DNA of 64,000 bases from Spirochaetota bacterium (GCA_034190085.1 JAXHTS010000019.1:116233-180232); one strand, 5' to 3'; positions 17,213 through 28,413 are shown, counted from the first letter of the stretch. Notes: a model not told the origin generated them from the sequence alone. Numbers and translations: made by a program.

Positions 17213-18148
17213 ATGCTTAAAAAGATAATAATTGGTCTTTTGATTATTGCATTGATCCCAATTGCAATTTATTTCTTTTTCCCAAGTGTTTTAGTTGATA
17301 TTACTATGTATGCGGAAAGGAGTGCGGCAGGATTAGAGGTTAAATCCATTCAACTAGATGATCACAAAGTAATGTATGTAGAGGGAGGGAAGGGAGAAAC
17401 CCTGCTCTTTATTCATGGATATGGGCAGAATAAAGAGAATTGGAATAGGATGGCAAAGTATTTAACTAGAGATTATCATGTGGTTTCCTTGGACCTGCCG
17501 GGTTTTGGTGAAAGCTCAAAGATTGAATCAATGAATTACAATATTACAGAGCAAGCTAAGAGATTGGATGCATTTTGTGAAAGGGTGAATTTGGAGAGAT
17601 TCCATATTATTGGGAACTCGATGGGTGGATCACTCGCCGGTTGTTATGCATTATATGCCAGAGAAAAGGTGTTGAGCCTTGCCCTCTTTAACACAAGCGG
17701 TGTTCCAAAAGCAGAGAAAAGCGAACTCATGAAAATGTTAGATGAGGGTGGCAAGAATCCCTTTGAAATTGAAACAAGAATGGATTTTGATCAATTTCTG
17801 AAATGGGTCTTTGTCACAGTTCCGCCTATACCGGGACCTGTAAAGGATTATTTTATTAAACAGGCAAAAGAGAACAGAGAATTTCTTGAAAATATCGGCG
17901 AAGACCTTATGGATGAAAAATATGCCATTGATACATCTGGGCTTAGAAAGAATAAAATAAAAACTTTAATTTTATGGGGAGATAAAGATAGGCTCTGCCA
18001 TATTTCAGGGGCCTATATTTTACATAAAGAGATTCCGGATTCGAAATTAGTGATACTAAAAGATTGTGGTCACGCTCCAATGCTTGAAAGGCCTGAGGAA
18101 ACAGCAGAACATTATGTAAATTTTTTAATCGGAAAAACTAATAATTGA
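17213..18148 (+). CDS. membrane-anchored alpha/beta hydrolase
   Basis: The 311-residue protein has an N-terminal membrane anchor or signal (IIIGLLIIALIPIAIYFFF) and an alpha/beta-hydrolase fold. It shows the oxyanion-region FIHGYGQNKENW near residue 68, LDLPGFGESS near 98, the nucleophile elbow GNSMGG near 137, LWGDKDRL near 255 with the probable catalytic Asp, and DCGHAPMLERPEE near 285 with the catalytic His. The ATG at 17213 is preferred over 17183 because GGAGGAAGG lies five bases upstream. The sequence resembles lipase- or esterase-type members, but the substrate is unknown. It is monocistronic, convergent with the signalling operon. Confidence 0.85.
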   Translation: MLKKIIIGLLIIALIPIAIYFFFPSVLVDITMYAERSAAGLEVKSIQLDDHKVMYVEGGKGETLLFIHGYGQNKENWNRMAKYLTRDYHVVSLDLPGFGESSKIESMNYNITEQAKRLDAFCERVNLERFHIIGNSMGGSLAGCYALYAREKVLSLALFNTSGVPKAEKSELMKMLDEGGKNPFEIETRMDFDQFLKWVFVTVPPIPGPVKDYFIKQAKENREFLENIGEDLMDEKYAIDTSGLRKNKIKTLILWGDKDRLCHISGAYILHKEIPDSKLVILKDCGHAPMLERPEETAEHYVNFLIGKTNN

Positions 18149-18263
18149 ATTGGTAAATCATAATCTTTCAAGTATGATGAAGAAGTAAATATTATACTCA
18201 TAAGATTATTGATGTATGTTCAATTGTGCAAATATTACACAATTAGCTGAAATTGTCCAACAT

Positions 18264-20078
18264 TCATGAGTGGTTGAAGATCGATACCTGATCTTTACCA
18301 CTATTTTTGGCATTATAAAGTTCCCTATCAGCTATCTCAATTAACTCTTCCATTGTTGTAGCATCAAATGGTGAAAATGCTATACCAATGCTGATAGATA
18401 ACTTATCTGGCAATAAGAGTGATTTATGCGAAAAAGCCATCTCCCAGACTGCCTGTCGAATCCTTTCAGCAATGATTGCTGCTTCTTTACTACCAACATA
18501 GGGCATTATAATAGCAAATTCATCACCTCCGTAACGGGCTGCCAGGTCTACTTCTCGAATGTGATCTTTAAATAGCTGCGCTATTTGTTTTAGCAATTCA
18601 TCACCAGCAAGATGTCCAAGTGTGTCGTTATATAGTTTAAAATTGTCAATATCGATCAACATCAGCGTTACAGGGTGCTTTTGGCGTAGAGACCTTTTTA
18701 TCTCTATATCCAGTACATGTTTAAAATAGGTATGATTGTATAGGTTTGTCAATTTATCATTGATGGCCGCGTTTAAAACAGTTTGGAACCTGCCGCACAG
18801 CTCATCCAGATAAGCCTTCTTCTTGATTAAGGCATTTATCCGAGCCATGAGTTCCTGTCTATCCACTGGTTTAACCAAAAAATCGTCAGCCCCAAGTTCA
18901 ATACCCTTGATTTTACTCTCTATATCGCATAAGCTTGTAACAGCGATTATCTGAATATTCCTTGTCTCCTTCATCTCTTTCAAGCGCTTGCATACCTCAA
19001 ATCCATCCATGCCCGGCAATAGCATATCAAGCAGGATGAGATCTATCTCTTTATGCTGCGCAAGCGATATAGCGTCTTCTCCATTTTTAACCATCTCCAA
19101 TTGGTAGGCTTCATCAGATAGATAGTGCATGAATAACTTTATATCACTCTCATCATCATCAACCAGAAGAACGGATGGAAGATTTGTAGGTAGATGATCC
19201 TGTGGCGGATCTTTCAACTTGCAGCTTGATTGTTCCATAAGAATAGGGTCCGTAAAGAATTGTTCTGATTGAGTACGGGATGACAGTTGTTCCTGATATT
19301 CCTTTAGAAGAAGCAGAGAGTTAACCCTTGTCTGAAGTTCTGCTGTATTCACAGGTTTATTGAGAAATTCATCAGCTCCCACCTCTAAACCCTTAGCCTT
19401 ATCCTCTGCACCTCCCAGGGCAGTGACAAGAATGACTGGGATATACATGGTCTTGGAATTTTTTTTCAATCTTCTAATAACCTCATATCCATCTATTCCA
19501 GGCATCATGATGTCCAGCAGAATCAAGTCAGGACATTCTTCGTAAACCTTCTCAAGGGCCTCTTCACCATTATTAGCCTTGATTATTTCATATTTGTCTG
19601 CAGGCAGCATAGCAGCCAATAGTTTGAGGTTAATCGGATCATCATCCACGATTAAAATCCTTTTCCTATAATTATTTGCGCTCTCCTTACGTTGTTCCTT
19701 GCTGTTATCCTTTTGAATATATTTCTCAATTTTATCAGGAAAGGTTCGTGTATCTATTGGCTTGGTTAGATAGCCTACACAACCAGATTCTAAGGCCTTG
19801 ACATCATCTCCCTCCATTGCATGAGCAGTTAATGCTAATATGGGTATATCTTGTAATTCAGGATCCTGCTTGATAACACGGGTGGCGCTCAATCCATCCA
19901 TATCAGGAAGCTGAATATCCATCAATATGAGGGATGGGTGCTGCTTGCGGGCCAACTGGATTCCACCCTCGGCATCAGAAGCAGATAGCACATCATAATC
20001 AGCAAGCTCAAGAACGCTTCTTATAAGCTTCAAATTCATTTCATTGTCTTCAATAACAAGAATATCTGCTTTTCCCAT
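18264..20078 (-). CDS. triple-receiver diguanylate cyclase response regulator (REC-REC-REC-GGDEF)
   Basis: The 604-residue cytoplasmic regulator has three receiver domains at about 5-120, 139-255 and 297-412. Each keeps its phospho-acceptor Asp (MDIQLPDMDG, LDIMMPGIDG, LDMLLPGMDG) and the Lys of the last strand. A GGDEF cyclase spans about 433-600 with an intact YGGDEF. The RxxD inhibitory site (REVD) lies five residues upstream of GGDEF, so product feedback is expected. It would make cyclic di-GMP when phosphorylated. It lies 51 bases after the sensor-kinase gene, which is its likely partner. Three receivers in series suggest phosphate input from more than one kinase. Confidence 0.92.
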   Translation of the reverse strand: MGKADILVIEDNEMNLKLIRSVLELADYDVLSASDAEGGIQLARKQHPSLILMDIQLPDMDGLSATRVIKQDPELQDIPILALTAHAMEGDDVKALESGCVGYLTKPIDTRTFPDKIEKYIQKDNSKEQRKESANNYRKRILIVDDDPINLKLLAAMLPADKYEIIKANNGEEALEKVYEECPDLILLDIMMPGIDGYEVIRRLKKNSKTMYIPVILVTALGGAEDKAKGLEVGADEFLNKPVNTAELQTRVNSLLLLKEYQEQLSSRTQSEQFFTDPILMEQSSCKLKDPPQDHLPTNLPSVLLVDDDESDIKLFMHYLSDEAYQLEMVKNGEDAISLAQHKEIDLILLDMLLPGMDGFEVCKRLKEMKETRNIQIIAVTSLCDIESKIKGIELGADDFLVKPVDRQELMARINALIKKKAYLDELCGRFQTVLNAAINDKLTNLYNHTYFKHVLDIEIKRSLRQKHPVTLMLIDIDNFKLYNDTLGHLAGDELLKQIAQLFKDHIREVDLAARYGGDEFAIIMPYVGSKEAAIIAERIRQAVWEMAFSHKSLLLPDKLSISIGIAFSPFDATTMEELIEIADRELYNAKNSGKDQVSIFNHS

Positions 20079-20129
20079 ATCAAAACCTCCATCACTTATA
20101 AAGCCATAGCACTGAACATTAAGTATCTC

Positions 20130-21767
20130 CTAAATAGGGATTATAAAAGTGAAGCAACTCCCTTCTCCCTCTCCCTTACTCTCCGCCCATATTCTTCCAT
20201 TATGTAATTCGACAAGTCTCTTGCTTAGCGGTAGTCCTAAACCTGTACCTTGATAATTGCGAGTAAATGATCCATCCACCTGCTCAAAGGGATCGAATAT
20301 TCTATCCAGATCCTCTTCCTTTATGCCAATACCAGTGTCAATGACGGATATTTGTATAAAATTCCCTCCATTAACATCTATACCATTATTCGGCATTGAT
20401 AAAGTAATCTTCTTCCCTTCCTGTGTTATAAAATTCCCATCCGTATATGTTAGATGTCGAGCAATTAGGGATACCGATCCCCCATCCGGAGTAAATTTGA
20501 CTGCATTGGATAGGAGATTATAGATTATCTGTTTCAATTTGCGCTCATCAGCATTAATATAATCTGGGATGCCGTCAGTGTTTGATGAAAGCATCAATCT
20601 ATGTTTTAAAGCCTTTTCCTTAACCATTATAATGCTGTTTTCTAAAAGCTTATCTATCTTAATTTCTGTTGGTTCCAGTTCCAGTTTCCCTGCCTCAACT
20701 TTGGAGAGGTCCAGTATGTCATTGATCAGTGAGAGGAGGTGATTGCTGCTTTGAAGCACATCGCCTAAATATTCTGTCTGTATATCATTCAGATCACCGA
20801 ATTTTTTATCCACAACCAACTCTGTAAATCCAATAATATGATTTAATGGGGTGCGAAGTTCATGACTCATGTTGGCCAAAAACTGCGATTTGGCGTGGTT
20901 TGCGGCCTCGGCCACGTCCTTAGCCCTCTTTAATTCATACACAGCCTGTTCTAGATTTTTGTTGCTATTCATGAGTTCTTCGGTACGCTGTGCTACCTGT
21001 TTTTCAAGCTCATCTCTGTTTTTCCCAAGTTCTTCATCGCGCACCTGAATCTGCTCCAGCATTTCATTAAATCCATCAATAAGCACGCCAACCTCGTCAT
21101 CGTTCCGCTTTTCTGCGCGTATGGTATATATTTTATTTTCAGATACGGTTTTCATTGTCTGAGTAAGATATAATATGGGTTTTGAGATAACCTTTTGAAA
21201 TTTTGCAGACAACAGATAAGCTATTAGTATGGATACTAACAACATGATACCGCCGATAACAAAGTATAAATTAAGGCGCGAATAAAGTGCATGCAGATCA
21301 GATCGCAGATAAATAACACCTATGGCATCACCATCAAGTATAATTCGTTTTGATAGATCCAGGTTATCTTGAAAAAAATAATATGTATCTACGATCTTTT
21401 GGGGCGAAGATATATTTTTGCTTAGATCAGGTTCACTTGAAGGATCTGATTTTGATTTGTCTCTATAATATTTGGCAAATAACTTGCCTTCTATATTATA
21501 GATATAGGCAGAGATGATATGAGGATCAGCTTTTAGCGCTTCAAGAGTCTCTTCAGCAGCTTTTTTATCATTAAAGATCAGAGGAGCTGCGCTATTGGCT
21601 CCGATAACCTCAGCCAGGATTGAAAGATTTTCTATCATTTTACTTCTAAAGGTGATCAAATCATGTACAGCAAACATTGCATAGGCTATGCATAAAACGA
21701 TGATGCTCGTAAGTATAATGATCCATTGAAGCTTAGCTTTGATAGATATCTCGCTGAATCTGCGCAT
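20130..21767 (-). CDS. membrane sensor histidine kinase (CHASE8-like sensor, HAMP, HisKA, HATPase)
   Basis: The start at ATG 21767 ([14 protein letters not shown]) is chosen because GGAGG lies about nine bases upstream; an earlier TTG overlaps that site. The 545-residue protein has a first membrane helix at about 12-32 and an extracytoplasmic sensor similar to CHASE8 ([18 protein letters not shown], about 50-75). A second helix comes near 168-190, then HAMP and a coiled coil to about 290. HisKA follows with the phospho-acceptor in [15 protein letters not shown]. The ATPase domain has [20 protein letters not shown] and GTGLGL. It follows the YfiR-family gene by nine bases (stop to ribosome site) and precedes the triple-REC cyclase. 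Confidence 0.92.
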   Translation of the reverse strand: MRRFSEISIKAKLQWIIILTSIIVLCIAYAMFAVHDLITFRSKMIENLSILAEVIGANSAAPLIFNDKKAAEETLEALKADPHIISAYIYNIEGKLFAKYYRDKSKSDPSSEPDLSKNISSPQKIVDTYYFFQDNLDLSKRIILDGDAIGVIYLRSDLHALYSRLNLYFVIGGIMLLVSILIAYLLSAKFQKVISKPILYLTQTMKTVSENKIYTIRAEKRNDDEVGVLIDGFNEMLEQIQVRDEELGKNRDELEKQVAQRTEELMNSNKNLEQAVYELKRAKDVAEAANHAKSQFLANMSHELRTPLNHIIGFTELVVDKKFGDLNDIQTEYLGDVLQSSNHLLSLINDILDLSKVEAGKLELEPTEIKIDKLLENSIIMVKEKALKHRLMLSSNTDGIPDYINADERKLKQIIYNLLSNAVKFTPDGGSVSLIARHLTYTDGNFITQEGKKITLSMPNNGIDVNGGNFIQISVIDTGIGIKEEDLDRIFDPFEQVDGSFTRNYQGTGLGLPLSKRLVELHNGRIWAESKGEGEGSCFTFIIPI

Positions 21768-21785
21768 TAACAGCAACCTCCTAAT

Positions 21786-22397
21786 CTAATACTTTACGAT
21801 ACGTGCTAATTTCAATAGTCTTGAGCTGATTTTTATCCCTGCAAGCTCAGATCTTAAAACATTGATCTCAATATGTATCTTGCCCTTTATGGTTTTAAGA
21901 TTTATGATTCCGCCATATCTTGTGAAATTACTCATGTCACTGATTGTCAATACTTCAAGACCCTGTAGTTTGGCAAAGATCGGTTCCAGGTTGTCTTTCT
22001 CGGATTTGCTTATAAAAAGAATGTGGCATTTTTCAAATTCTTGGAGACTTCTGCTACGTTTGATTACAAGTTTTCTACCATTGATGGTTTTGCCCCTAAT
22101 GGAATTTATGGCGTTTCCAAAAGTATCTTCCCCGATTATATGAAGGACGATATCAGATTGGTCATTCTTAAAAGCCTTCGGCGACCAATCGATAAACTTG
22201 GCAATATTATATAAAAAAGCCGCCTTGACAAGATACTCATTGTATGAAGGAGAACGAGCGTATAGTGCTTGAAGATTAAGCGTTAAGATGCATATTATAA
22301 TTAAAGTAATAAAACGAAAAGGTTTGCCCTTCATTACGGTATTTGCATAATAAAGTAGTAAATGGGATTTATGGTTAAATTTATCTGCAACAAGCAT
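21786..22397 (-). CDS. YfiR-family periplasmic protein (DUF4154)
   Basis: Up to 203 residues. A signal peptide is evident after the internal Met at residue 22 (FRFITLIIICILTLNLQALYA), so the true start may be 22334, not 22397. The mature domain has the YfiR pattern: YLVKAAFLYNIAKFIDWS, then GRKLVIKRS, CHILFISKSE, VLTISDMSNFTRYGGIINL and the C-terminal IEINVLRSELAGIKISSRLL. YfiR proteins control diguanylate cyclases or sensor proteins from the periplasm. Here it sits 25 bases after the receptor gene and just before the sensor kinase, a common order (receptor, YfiR, kinase, regulator) linking an outer-membrane signal to cyclic di-GMP. Confidence 0.85.
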   Translation of the reverse strand: MLVADKFNHKSHLLLYYANTVMKGKPFRFITLIIICILTLNLQALYARSPSYNEYLVKAAFLYNIAKFIDWSPKAFKNDQSDIVLHIIGEDTFGNAINSIRGKTINGRKLVIKRSRSLQEFEKCHILFISKSEKDNLEPIFAKLQGLEVLTISDMSNFTRYGGIINLKTIKGKIHIEINVLRSELAGIKISSRLLKLARIVKY

Positions 22398-22421
22398 ACT
22401 CGATTACCCTCAATTTATCTC

Positions 22422-24509
22422 CTAAAAGCGACATATGATCTTTCCATATACGCTCCTCTCAATCTCTGTTGGAGTAGTTAGATAAAGCTCTTGCTTGTAT
22501 TCTATATGACGGTTTTCAAGCAGGTTCTGGCCAGTAATGGATATTTCAATATTCTCAATTGGGATCCAACCCAGACGAGCATCCATTGTAATGTATCTAT
22601 CCACATCCTGACTTGGAAGCTCATCCACAAAGCGCAGCCACAAATCGAACTCTATATTTTTCGGTAGATCAATGAATGATCTTATAGATAATTGATGATG
22701 AGGGCTTTCCCCTGCTCCTGCCTTAGAAATCGTGTCAAGACTGCTGTTATCCAGTTCCAGATGCATTATAAGGTATGTGTATGCAGTCTTAAGGCGCCAC
22801 CAATCGAAAGCCTGCCAATCAACGGCAAGTTCTGCGCCATAGGTCTCTCCCTTCATCTTGTTGCCGATAAAATAGGGAACGACCAGATGTTGAGGTGCTG
22901 GCAAAGGTTCAATATAATAGAACATTGAAGGTTCAACAGTTCTAAGATCATCATACACATTATAAAAGCCGGCCGCGTCAAAGGCTAAAACGTGCAATGG
23001 TTGAATTCGATAACCGATTTCATAGGCATATAGCTTTTCAGATTCGAAATCAGAGTCCCCAATCATGCTTATTGCAGTAACAGGCGCTCCGGTATACAAC
23101 TCATCCGGTGGGAGTACAGACTGAGTAACTTTTATGTCATGCTCACTTCGACTGGGCGTCCTTACTGCGCGTGATGCAGAAGCCCATATCCAGTTGTTAT
23201 CATCAGGCGTTAACAGAAGTCTAGCATTGGGTTGAATTTCAATACCAGTATAATCATTATACTCAAACTTGGAACCCAGGGTAAAGCGCAACAGATCCTC
23301 TACAATGGTAATATCATCCTGTACAAATGCGCTGAATAGATTATCTTTTCTGCTTTCCGGATCTAATGTAATGGTAAAGCTGTTTCCCATCTTGTCATGC
23401 AAGAAACGGTAACCGAGTCCCCAGACAATTTCATGCCGTTTGCCCAGTTCTATCCGGCATTGAAAATCAAGGTCAAATGTATCACGGAATTCATCTAACA
23501 CATCACTATGTCGATCTGATAGGTCATAATACATCTGCAGTTCATAATCAATAGAATCTGAGAGGACATGCCTCCAACGTGTCAGGATATTAAATCCATA
23601 AAAATCAACCTCTTGATCAACAATGTTCGTGTAAGGAGGTGTTAGGCTGGCCATAACCCCCCTCTCCATAGAGTTGCTCCTGGAGACATCCCCCTGAAGA
23701 GTAAAAGTATCATTGTCTGACAGCATCCACTCCATTTGAAATCCCCCAATAACAAAGTCCCAATCATCAGAGGCTTCATTCCCATCACTATCCACAGAGG
23801 CGTCCCTGTTGTAGTATTTAGAGAAGACCCGGTAGTAGAAATCTTCACCTATTTTTCCGCCAAATCGAACTCCTCCCAAACCTCGATCCTCAGTGCCAAG
23901 TCCGCCATATATTAAAATATCCTGCGTATCCTGGGATCTCTTTGTGATTATGTTAATTACTCCATTGACCGCATTAGCGCCCCAGAGGGATGCTCCTGGA
24001 CCACGGATAACCTCAATGCGTTCCACATCTTCCAATAGAGTATCCTGAAGCTCCCAGTATACACCAGAGTAGAGAGGGGAATATACGCTGCGACCATCTA
24101 TGAGGACCAGAAGTTTGGAAGCGAATCGTCCGTTAAATCCGCGGGAGGATATAGCCCACTTGCTTGCGTCAACGCGCGCAACTTCAAGTCCAGGCACCAT
24201 GCGAAGCGCCTCCGGGATGCTCGTAACACCTGAGCGCCTAATGTCTTCCTGGGTAATTACAAATATTGCTGCTGGAGCCTCGGATATCTTCTGGGGCCTT
24301 TTCGAAACCGATGTAATATTTATATTCATCAGTTCCTCGAGACTCATTTCAGTAAGATCAGAATTCAACTCCTCCATTTGCGAAAGATCTTGAGCCCAGG
24401 AGATTGACATTCTTGACGAATACATTGAGATAAGTACTAGGATTGAATAGAGCCCTACAGTAGTTATCAGTTGCGAATGTTTTTTCCCAATAAATGAAAT
24501 AATCCTCAT
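22422..24509 (-). CDS. TonB-dependent receptor of the signalling operon
   Basis: The 695-residue receptor has a signal peptide ending near ISWAQD (residue 41). It is followed by the sequence MSLEELMNINITSVSKRPQK that is typical of receptors encoded with YfiR-type proteins. The plug domain runs from about 62 to 185 (AIFVITQEDIRRSG, IPEALRMVPGLEVARV, LVLIDGRSVYSPLYSGVYWE, ANAVNGVINIITK), then a barrel ending KIICRF with terminal Phe. It is the first gene of a four-gene minus-strand unit with the YfiR protein, kinase and cyclase. That context suggests signal sensing as well as, or in place of, nutrient uptake. The ligand is unknown. Confidence 0.9.
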   Translation of the reverse strand: MRIISFIGKKHSQLITTVGLYSILVLISMYSSRMSISWAQDLSQMEELNSDLTEMSLEELMNINITSVSKRPQKISEAPAAIFVITQEDIRRSGVTSIPEALRMVPGLEVARVDASKWAISSRGFNGRFASKLLVLIDGRSVYSPLYSGVYWELQDTLLEDVERIEVIRGPGASLWGANAVNGVINIITKRSQDTQDILIYGGLGTEDRGLGGVRFGGKIGEDFYYRVFSKYYNRDASVDSDGNEASDDWDFVIGGFQMEWMLSDNDTFTLQGDVSRSNSMERGVMASLTPPYTNIVDQEVDFYGFNILTRWRHVLSDSIDYELQMYYDLSDRHSDVLDEFRDTFDLDFQCRIELGKRHEIVWGLGYRFLHDKMGNSFTITLDPESRKDNLFSAFVQDDITIVEDLLRFTLGSKFEYNDYTGIEIQPNARLLLTPDDNNWIWASASRAVRTPSRSEHDIKVTQSVLPPDELYTGAPVTAISMIGDSDFESEKLYAYEIGYRIQPLHVLAFDAAGFYNVYDDLRTVEPSMFYYIEPLPAPQHLVVPYFIGNKMKGETYGAELAVDWQAFDWWRLKTAYTYLIMHLELDNSSLDTISKAGAGESPHHQLSIRSFIDLPKNIEFDLWLRFVDELPSQDVDRYITMDARLGWIPIENIEISITGQNLLENRHIEYKQELYLTTPTEIERSVYGKIICRF

Positions 24510-24635
24510 TGCGACCTCCTCTTATATCCTTGAAAGCTTCATTATGGCCTGATTAGGCCTTAATATGAGTGACTACAAAAATCTGCAAGGGATTCTCTCA
24601 CAGGCGATCTTCATCCTATCAGTTTCTGTAAAATA

Positions 24636-26120
24636 TTATTCCACCATTTTTATAAATTGCTCAACAATCTCTTTATCTAACTTTCCATACTCAGCTTCCT
24701 CGCGAAGAACAGTTAAGGCCTTTTCCTTAGGTACTGCTTTATGATAGGGTCTGTCCGAGAACATAGCATCATATATATCCACTACTGCCATAATCCTGGC
24801 TACAATAGGAATTTCATCCCCCTTCAATCCATCGGGATAACCTGAACCATCCAGCTTTTCATGATGATACTGAACTGCATATAAGGCTGATCCCAAATTC
24901 TCTTTTAATGGTAGGCAAATCTTATAACCTGCATCAGGATGAGATTTTATAACCTTCCATTCATCTGGAGTTAAGGGACAGGTCTTTTTCAAGATTTTAT
25001 CAGGTATCACTATCTTGCCTATATCATGCAGGATTCCTCCAAGTCTTAGAGCCGCGGTCTCTTTCTTTGGTAGACCCATCTTTTTACCAAGTGCCTCCGT
25101 CATATTTGATACCCTCTGTATATGTCCCTGGGTATAGGGATCCTTGGCCTCAACAGCGTTTGCAAGAGAGAAGAGAACGTTTTCTATGTCGATTAGATTT
25201 TTATTGAGGGATTTTACATTTATCAAGGATTTAATACGCGTTAAAAGCTCCAATTTGTTGGGTGGTTTGGTGATAAAATCATCGGTTCCGGCCTCAATAC
25301 CCTTAACCCTTGACTCTATGTCGTCTAAGGCTGTCAGCATAACTACTGGAATCAGCCGAGTGTGTTCATCCTCCTTTAAACGGCGACATACCTCATAACC
25401 ATCCATACCAGGCATCATAATATCCAGCAAAACCAGATCAATTTCCGCCCTTTTAATAGTTGATAGAGCATCTTCGCCACAGGATGCCTTGATTACATCA
25501 TAATCCAATGATAAAAGTAATGCTTCCTGGAGTTTTAAGTTTTTTGGATCATCATCAACTACCAATATCCGTGATTTTTCATGATCAATAATTTTTTCTT
25601 CATCATCTAAAAACTCGATTCTGTTCTTGCCCTTTAGCTTGGCTCTTAACAAAATCTCATCAGCCTTCTTGAGTAGGCTTTCCCTGTTTTTGGCATTATG
25701 GGGAAAGGAAACCAGACCCATGCTAACAGTTGGCGTTTCTTTTGAAAGCATTTCCACAGCATGTCTGATCCTCTCCATTGATACTAATGCAGACTGGTTA
25801 TCAGATTTAGTGAGGATAACGGCAAAAACATCTCCAGAATATTTCGCTGCAAGGTCAGCCAGACGAATGTTGTTCATGATGATTGAGGCTATCTCTTTTA
25901 ATACTTGATCCCCTTTCACATGTCCATAACGCTTGTTGTAGCTGGCAAAGGAATCGACATCTATCAGCGCTAAAGCGAATGATTCACCATAACGGTCAGC
26001 CCTGTTTATTTCACGCTCTAATGACATTTGAAAAAATCCATGAGTAAACAGTCCGGTAAGGCTATCAGTAAGCGGAGCGTCAATTTCTTTTTCATAATCT
26101 ATCATTAATTGCTTATCCAT
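24636..26120 (-). CDS. GGDEF(degenerate)-REC-HD-GYP cyclic di-GMP protein
   Basis: The 494-residue protein has a GGDEF domain at about 15-165 whose signature reads YSGDVF, not GGDEF, so cyclase activity is probably lost. A receiver domain spans about 183-300 (VVDDDPKNLKL, LLDIMMPGMDG). An HD-GYP phosphodiesterase lies at about 318-490, with GILHDIGKI and HHEKLDGSGYPDGLKGDEI intact. It is expected to hydrolyse cyclic di-GMP under receiver control, opposing the cyclase two genes downstream. It is separated from the receptor gene by 126 bases on the same strand, so it could share an operon or have its own promoter. Confidence 0.9.
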   Translation of the reverse strand: MDKQLMIDYEKEIDAPLTDSLTGLFTHGFFQMSLEREINRADRYGESFALALIDVDSFASYNKRYGHVKGDQVLKEIASIIMNNIRLADLAAKYSGDVFAVILTKSDNQSALVSMERIRHAVEMLSKETPTVSMGLVSFPHNAKNRESLLKKADEILLRAKLKGKNRIEFLDDEEKIIDHEKSRILVVDDDPKNLKLQEALLLSLDYDVIKASCGEDALSTIKRAEIDLVLLDIMMPGMDGYEVCRRLKEDEHTRLIPVVMLTALDDIESRVKGIEAGTDDFITKPPNKLELLTRIKSLINVKSLNKNLIDIENVLFSLANAVEAKDPYTQGHIQRVSNMTEALGKKMGLPKKETAALRLGGILHDIGKIVIPDKILKKTCPLTPDEWKVIKSHPDAGYKICLPLKENLGSALYAVQYHHEKLDGSGYPDGLKGDEIPIVARIMAVVDIYDAMFSDRPYHKAVPKEKALTVLREEAEYGKLDKEIVEQFIKMVE

Positions 26121-26625
26121 TAATGCCAGTTCTCCATTTGTTCATTGATATTGACCTAAATAATCCTATTCAATTTAATTCATTTTGTTGTGTATGTTTA
26201 TCAATGTAGATCAGTGAACCAGAATACATTAACCATAGAATGTTTACACTATTACTTATAAGCGATTCAAAGACTAAAAGTCGAATGTCTATTTCATTAA
26301 ATCCAAGTAGGAAGTAATTGCATATGAGTTCATTTATTTTATTTATGAATATTTACCTAATATATAGTAGGTATAAAGTGTATTAAATATGAATAATCTT
26401 AACATATTATTTGGTTATAGTAAATAAAAATATCCTACCCTTTCATCTATTAAAAGAGAATGAGTTAAATTAGGATTGTTTTCAATACGATACTGATATA
26501 GCTTTTGTATTTATAATAAATGGATATTTATCAAGTCTCGTAAAATAATACTTGCATAATGCTACAATATATAAAAAGTTGTTATTAAATAATAAAATTA
26601 AATATTTTGTGTTATGAGATAGGAG
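26121..26625 (+). other. divergent intergenic region
   Basis: About 505 very AT-rich bases separate the minus-strand signalling block from the plus-strand chelatase cluster, so promoters for both directions should lie here. I see no riboswitch B12 box, terminator hairpin or small gene. TTGCATAATGCTACAATATA near 26551 is AT-rich and promoter-like but does not fit a clean -35/-10 spacing. Confidence 0.4.
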
Positions 26626-28413
26626 ATGCATCATAAATTTGTCACATTCCCGTTTGCTGCGATCATTGGTCATGATTTGATGAAAAAAGGTCTGCTGGTT
26701 AATGCAATAGATACAAGTATAAGCGGAATACTTATTAAAGGAGATAAGGGCACAGGAAAATCTACTGCTGTAAGAGCGCTTGCTAAGCTGCTGCCGAAGA
26801 TAGATATTGTCAAGGATTGCGCATTCAGGTGTCATCCAGGGGATTTAAGGCTCATGTGTCAAGCGTGTCAGGATAAATATAAAAAAAATGGGGGGCTGGT
26901 ATCAATAAAAAAGAAGATGGAGGTTATTGATATGCCCTTATCCGCTACTGAGGATGTAGTTGTCGGCACAATTGATATAAAGAATATACTAAGCGACGGC
27001 ATAAAGTCATTGGAACCAGGCATACTTGCCAGGGCCAACAGGAACATTCTCTATATAGATGAGGTAAACCTGCTTGAGGATCATCTTGTAAATATCCTTT
27101 TAGATGCATCCGCAATGGGCGTAAATATTGTTGAGAGAGAGGGGGTATCCCTTTATCACCCGTCGCGCTTTATTCTTATTGGCACAATGAACCCTGAAGA
27201 AGGGGAATTAAGACCGCAGCTTCTGGATAGATTTGGCCTATGTGTGGAGATGAATGCGCTCACATCCAGCGACCAACGGCTTGAAGTGATTAAGCGGCGG
27301 AGTGAGTTCGATTCAGATCCATGGAGATTTGAGGAGAGATTCCGTGAAGAAGAGGATGCTCTTAGAAAAGAGATTGTAGATGTTCAATCACTTTTCAATA
27401 AGGTAGATATTTCTCATGAGATGCTGGAAAAGATAGTTAAAATAACCACACATCTTGGGATTAAGACGCACCGCGCTGATATTGTGATGGAAAAGACATC
27501 CAGGGCTCTTGCTGCTCTTGATAATAGAGATTTTGTGAGCGAACAAGATATCAATGAAGCAGCCCTTCTATCACTTCCCCACAGAATGCATGAACACCCT
27601 TTTGATAAGAGCAAGGCTCCGACAAAAGAGACTCTTGAGACATTTTTAAACTCAAAAAGCAAGGATGAGATTTTTGACTTTGAAAGAGATGCTAAGCTCA
27701 AAAATGATGTGCTTAATATTAACTCAAATAACATAGTTAAAGGGAGACATTCTTCAAAGGCTCAAGGCGGCAATGGACTATACATCAGGGCAAGAGAGAG
27801 CAAAAACCCCCAGAGCCTGGCAATTGATGCCACCATAAGAAAGTCTGTAAAAGATACAGGCAAGCTTCAAGTGAGAAGCGATCATCTGATGGAGAAGGTA
27901 AGAACAAGCAACGGGAAGGCCCTCTACATTATTCTGCTGGATTCATCCTCCTCTATGAGAATGGAGAGGAAGATAGGATTCGCAAAAACACTGGCCTGGA
28001 ATATACTAAGGGAATCATATAAAAAAAAGGATAAACTATCGCTCTTTGCATTCCGTAACGAGGATAGCAAAATGTTGGTCCCTCCAACTACGGATGTATC
28101 CAAAGTGGAAAAGGCCCTGGAGGAACTCCCAATCGGCGGGAAAACACCACTTACCACTGCGCTCTATAAAGCATTTCAAATGTCCATGAAGGAAAACGAC
28201 ACAAGCACCACTGTGATATTGATATCTGACGGCAAGGGGAATATTTTTATAAAAAACAGCATTGAAGAAGACATCGCCTTTTTATCGACTTTAGCAAAGG
28301 GCACAAATTTTATAATAGTTAATTCTGAAATCAAAAACAGGAGTATTGGTATTCTTGAGGATATGGGAAGAACTCTGAATGGAAAGCATTTTTATCTTGA
28401 GGATGTAATATGA
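26626..28413 (+). CDS. fused ChlI/ChlD-like AAA+ - VWA chelatase subunit
   Basis: The 595-residue protein joins a Mg-chelatase-type AAA+ ATPase and a VWA domain. The ATPase has Walker [10 protein letters not shown] near residue 38, the Cys-rich insertion [29 protein letters not shown], Walker [16 protein letters not shown] near 144 and sensor [20 protein letters not shown]. After a linker the VWA domain begins at about 425 with the MIDAS motif [15 protein letters not shown] near 510 and ISDGK. This combines the I and D subunits that remodel a large chelatase to insert or remove a metal in a tetrapyrrole. Its stop overlaps the BchH-like gene start (ATGA). An AGGAG sits directly before the ATG at 26626. 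Confidence 0.88.
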   Translation: MHHKFVTFPFAAIIGHDLMKKGLLVNAIDTSISGILIKGDKGTGKSTAVRALAKLLPKIDIVKDCAFRCHPGDLRLMCQACQDKYKKNGGLVSIKKKMEVIDMPLSATEDVVVGTIDIKNILSDGIKSLEPGILARANRNILYIDEVNLLEDHLVNILLDASAMGVNIVEREGVSLYHPSRFILIGTMNPEEGELRPQLLDRFGLCVEMNALTSSDQRLEVIKRRSEFDSDPWRFEERFREEEDALRKEIVDVQSLFNKVDISHEMLEKIVKITTHLGIKTHRADIVMEKTSRALAALDNRDFVSEQDINEAALLSLPHRMHEHPFDKSKAPTKETLETFLNSKSKDEIFDFERDAKLKNDVLNINSNNIVKGRHSSKAQGGNGLYIRARESKNPQSLAIDATIRKSVKDTGKLQVRSDHLMEKVRTSNGKALYIILLDSSSSMRMERKIGFAKTLAWNILRESYKKKDKLSLFAFRNEDSKMLVPPTTDVSKVEKALEELPIGGKTPLTTALYKAFQMSMKENDTSTTVILISDGKGNIFIKNSIEEDIAFLSTLAKGTNFIIVNSEIKNRSIGILEDMGRTLNGKHFYLEDVI

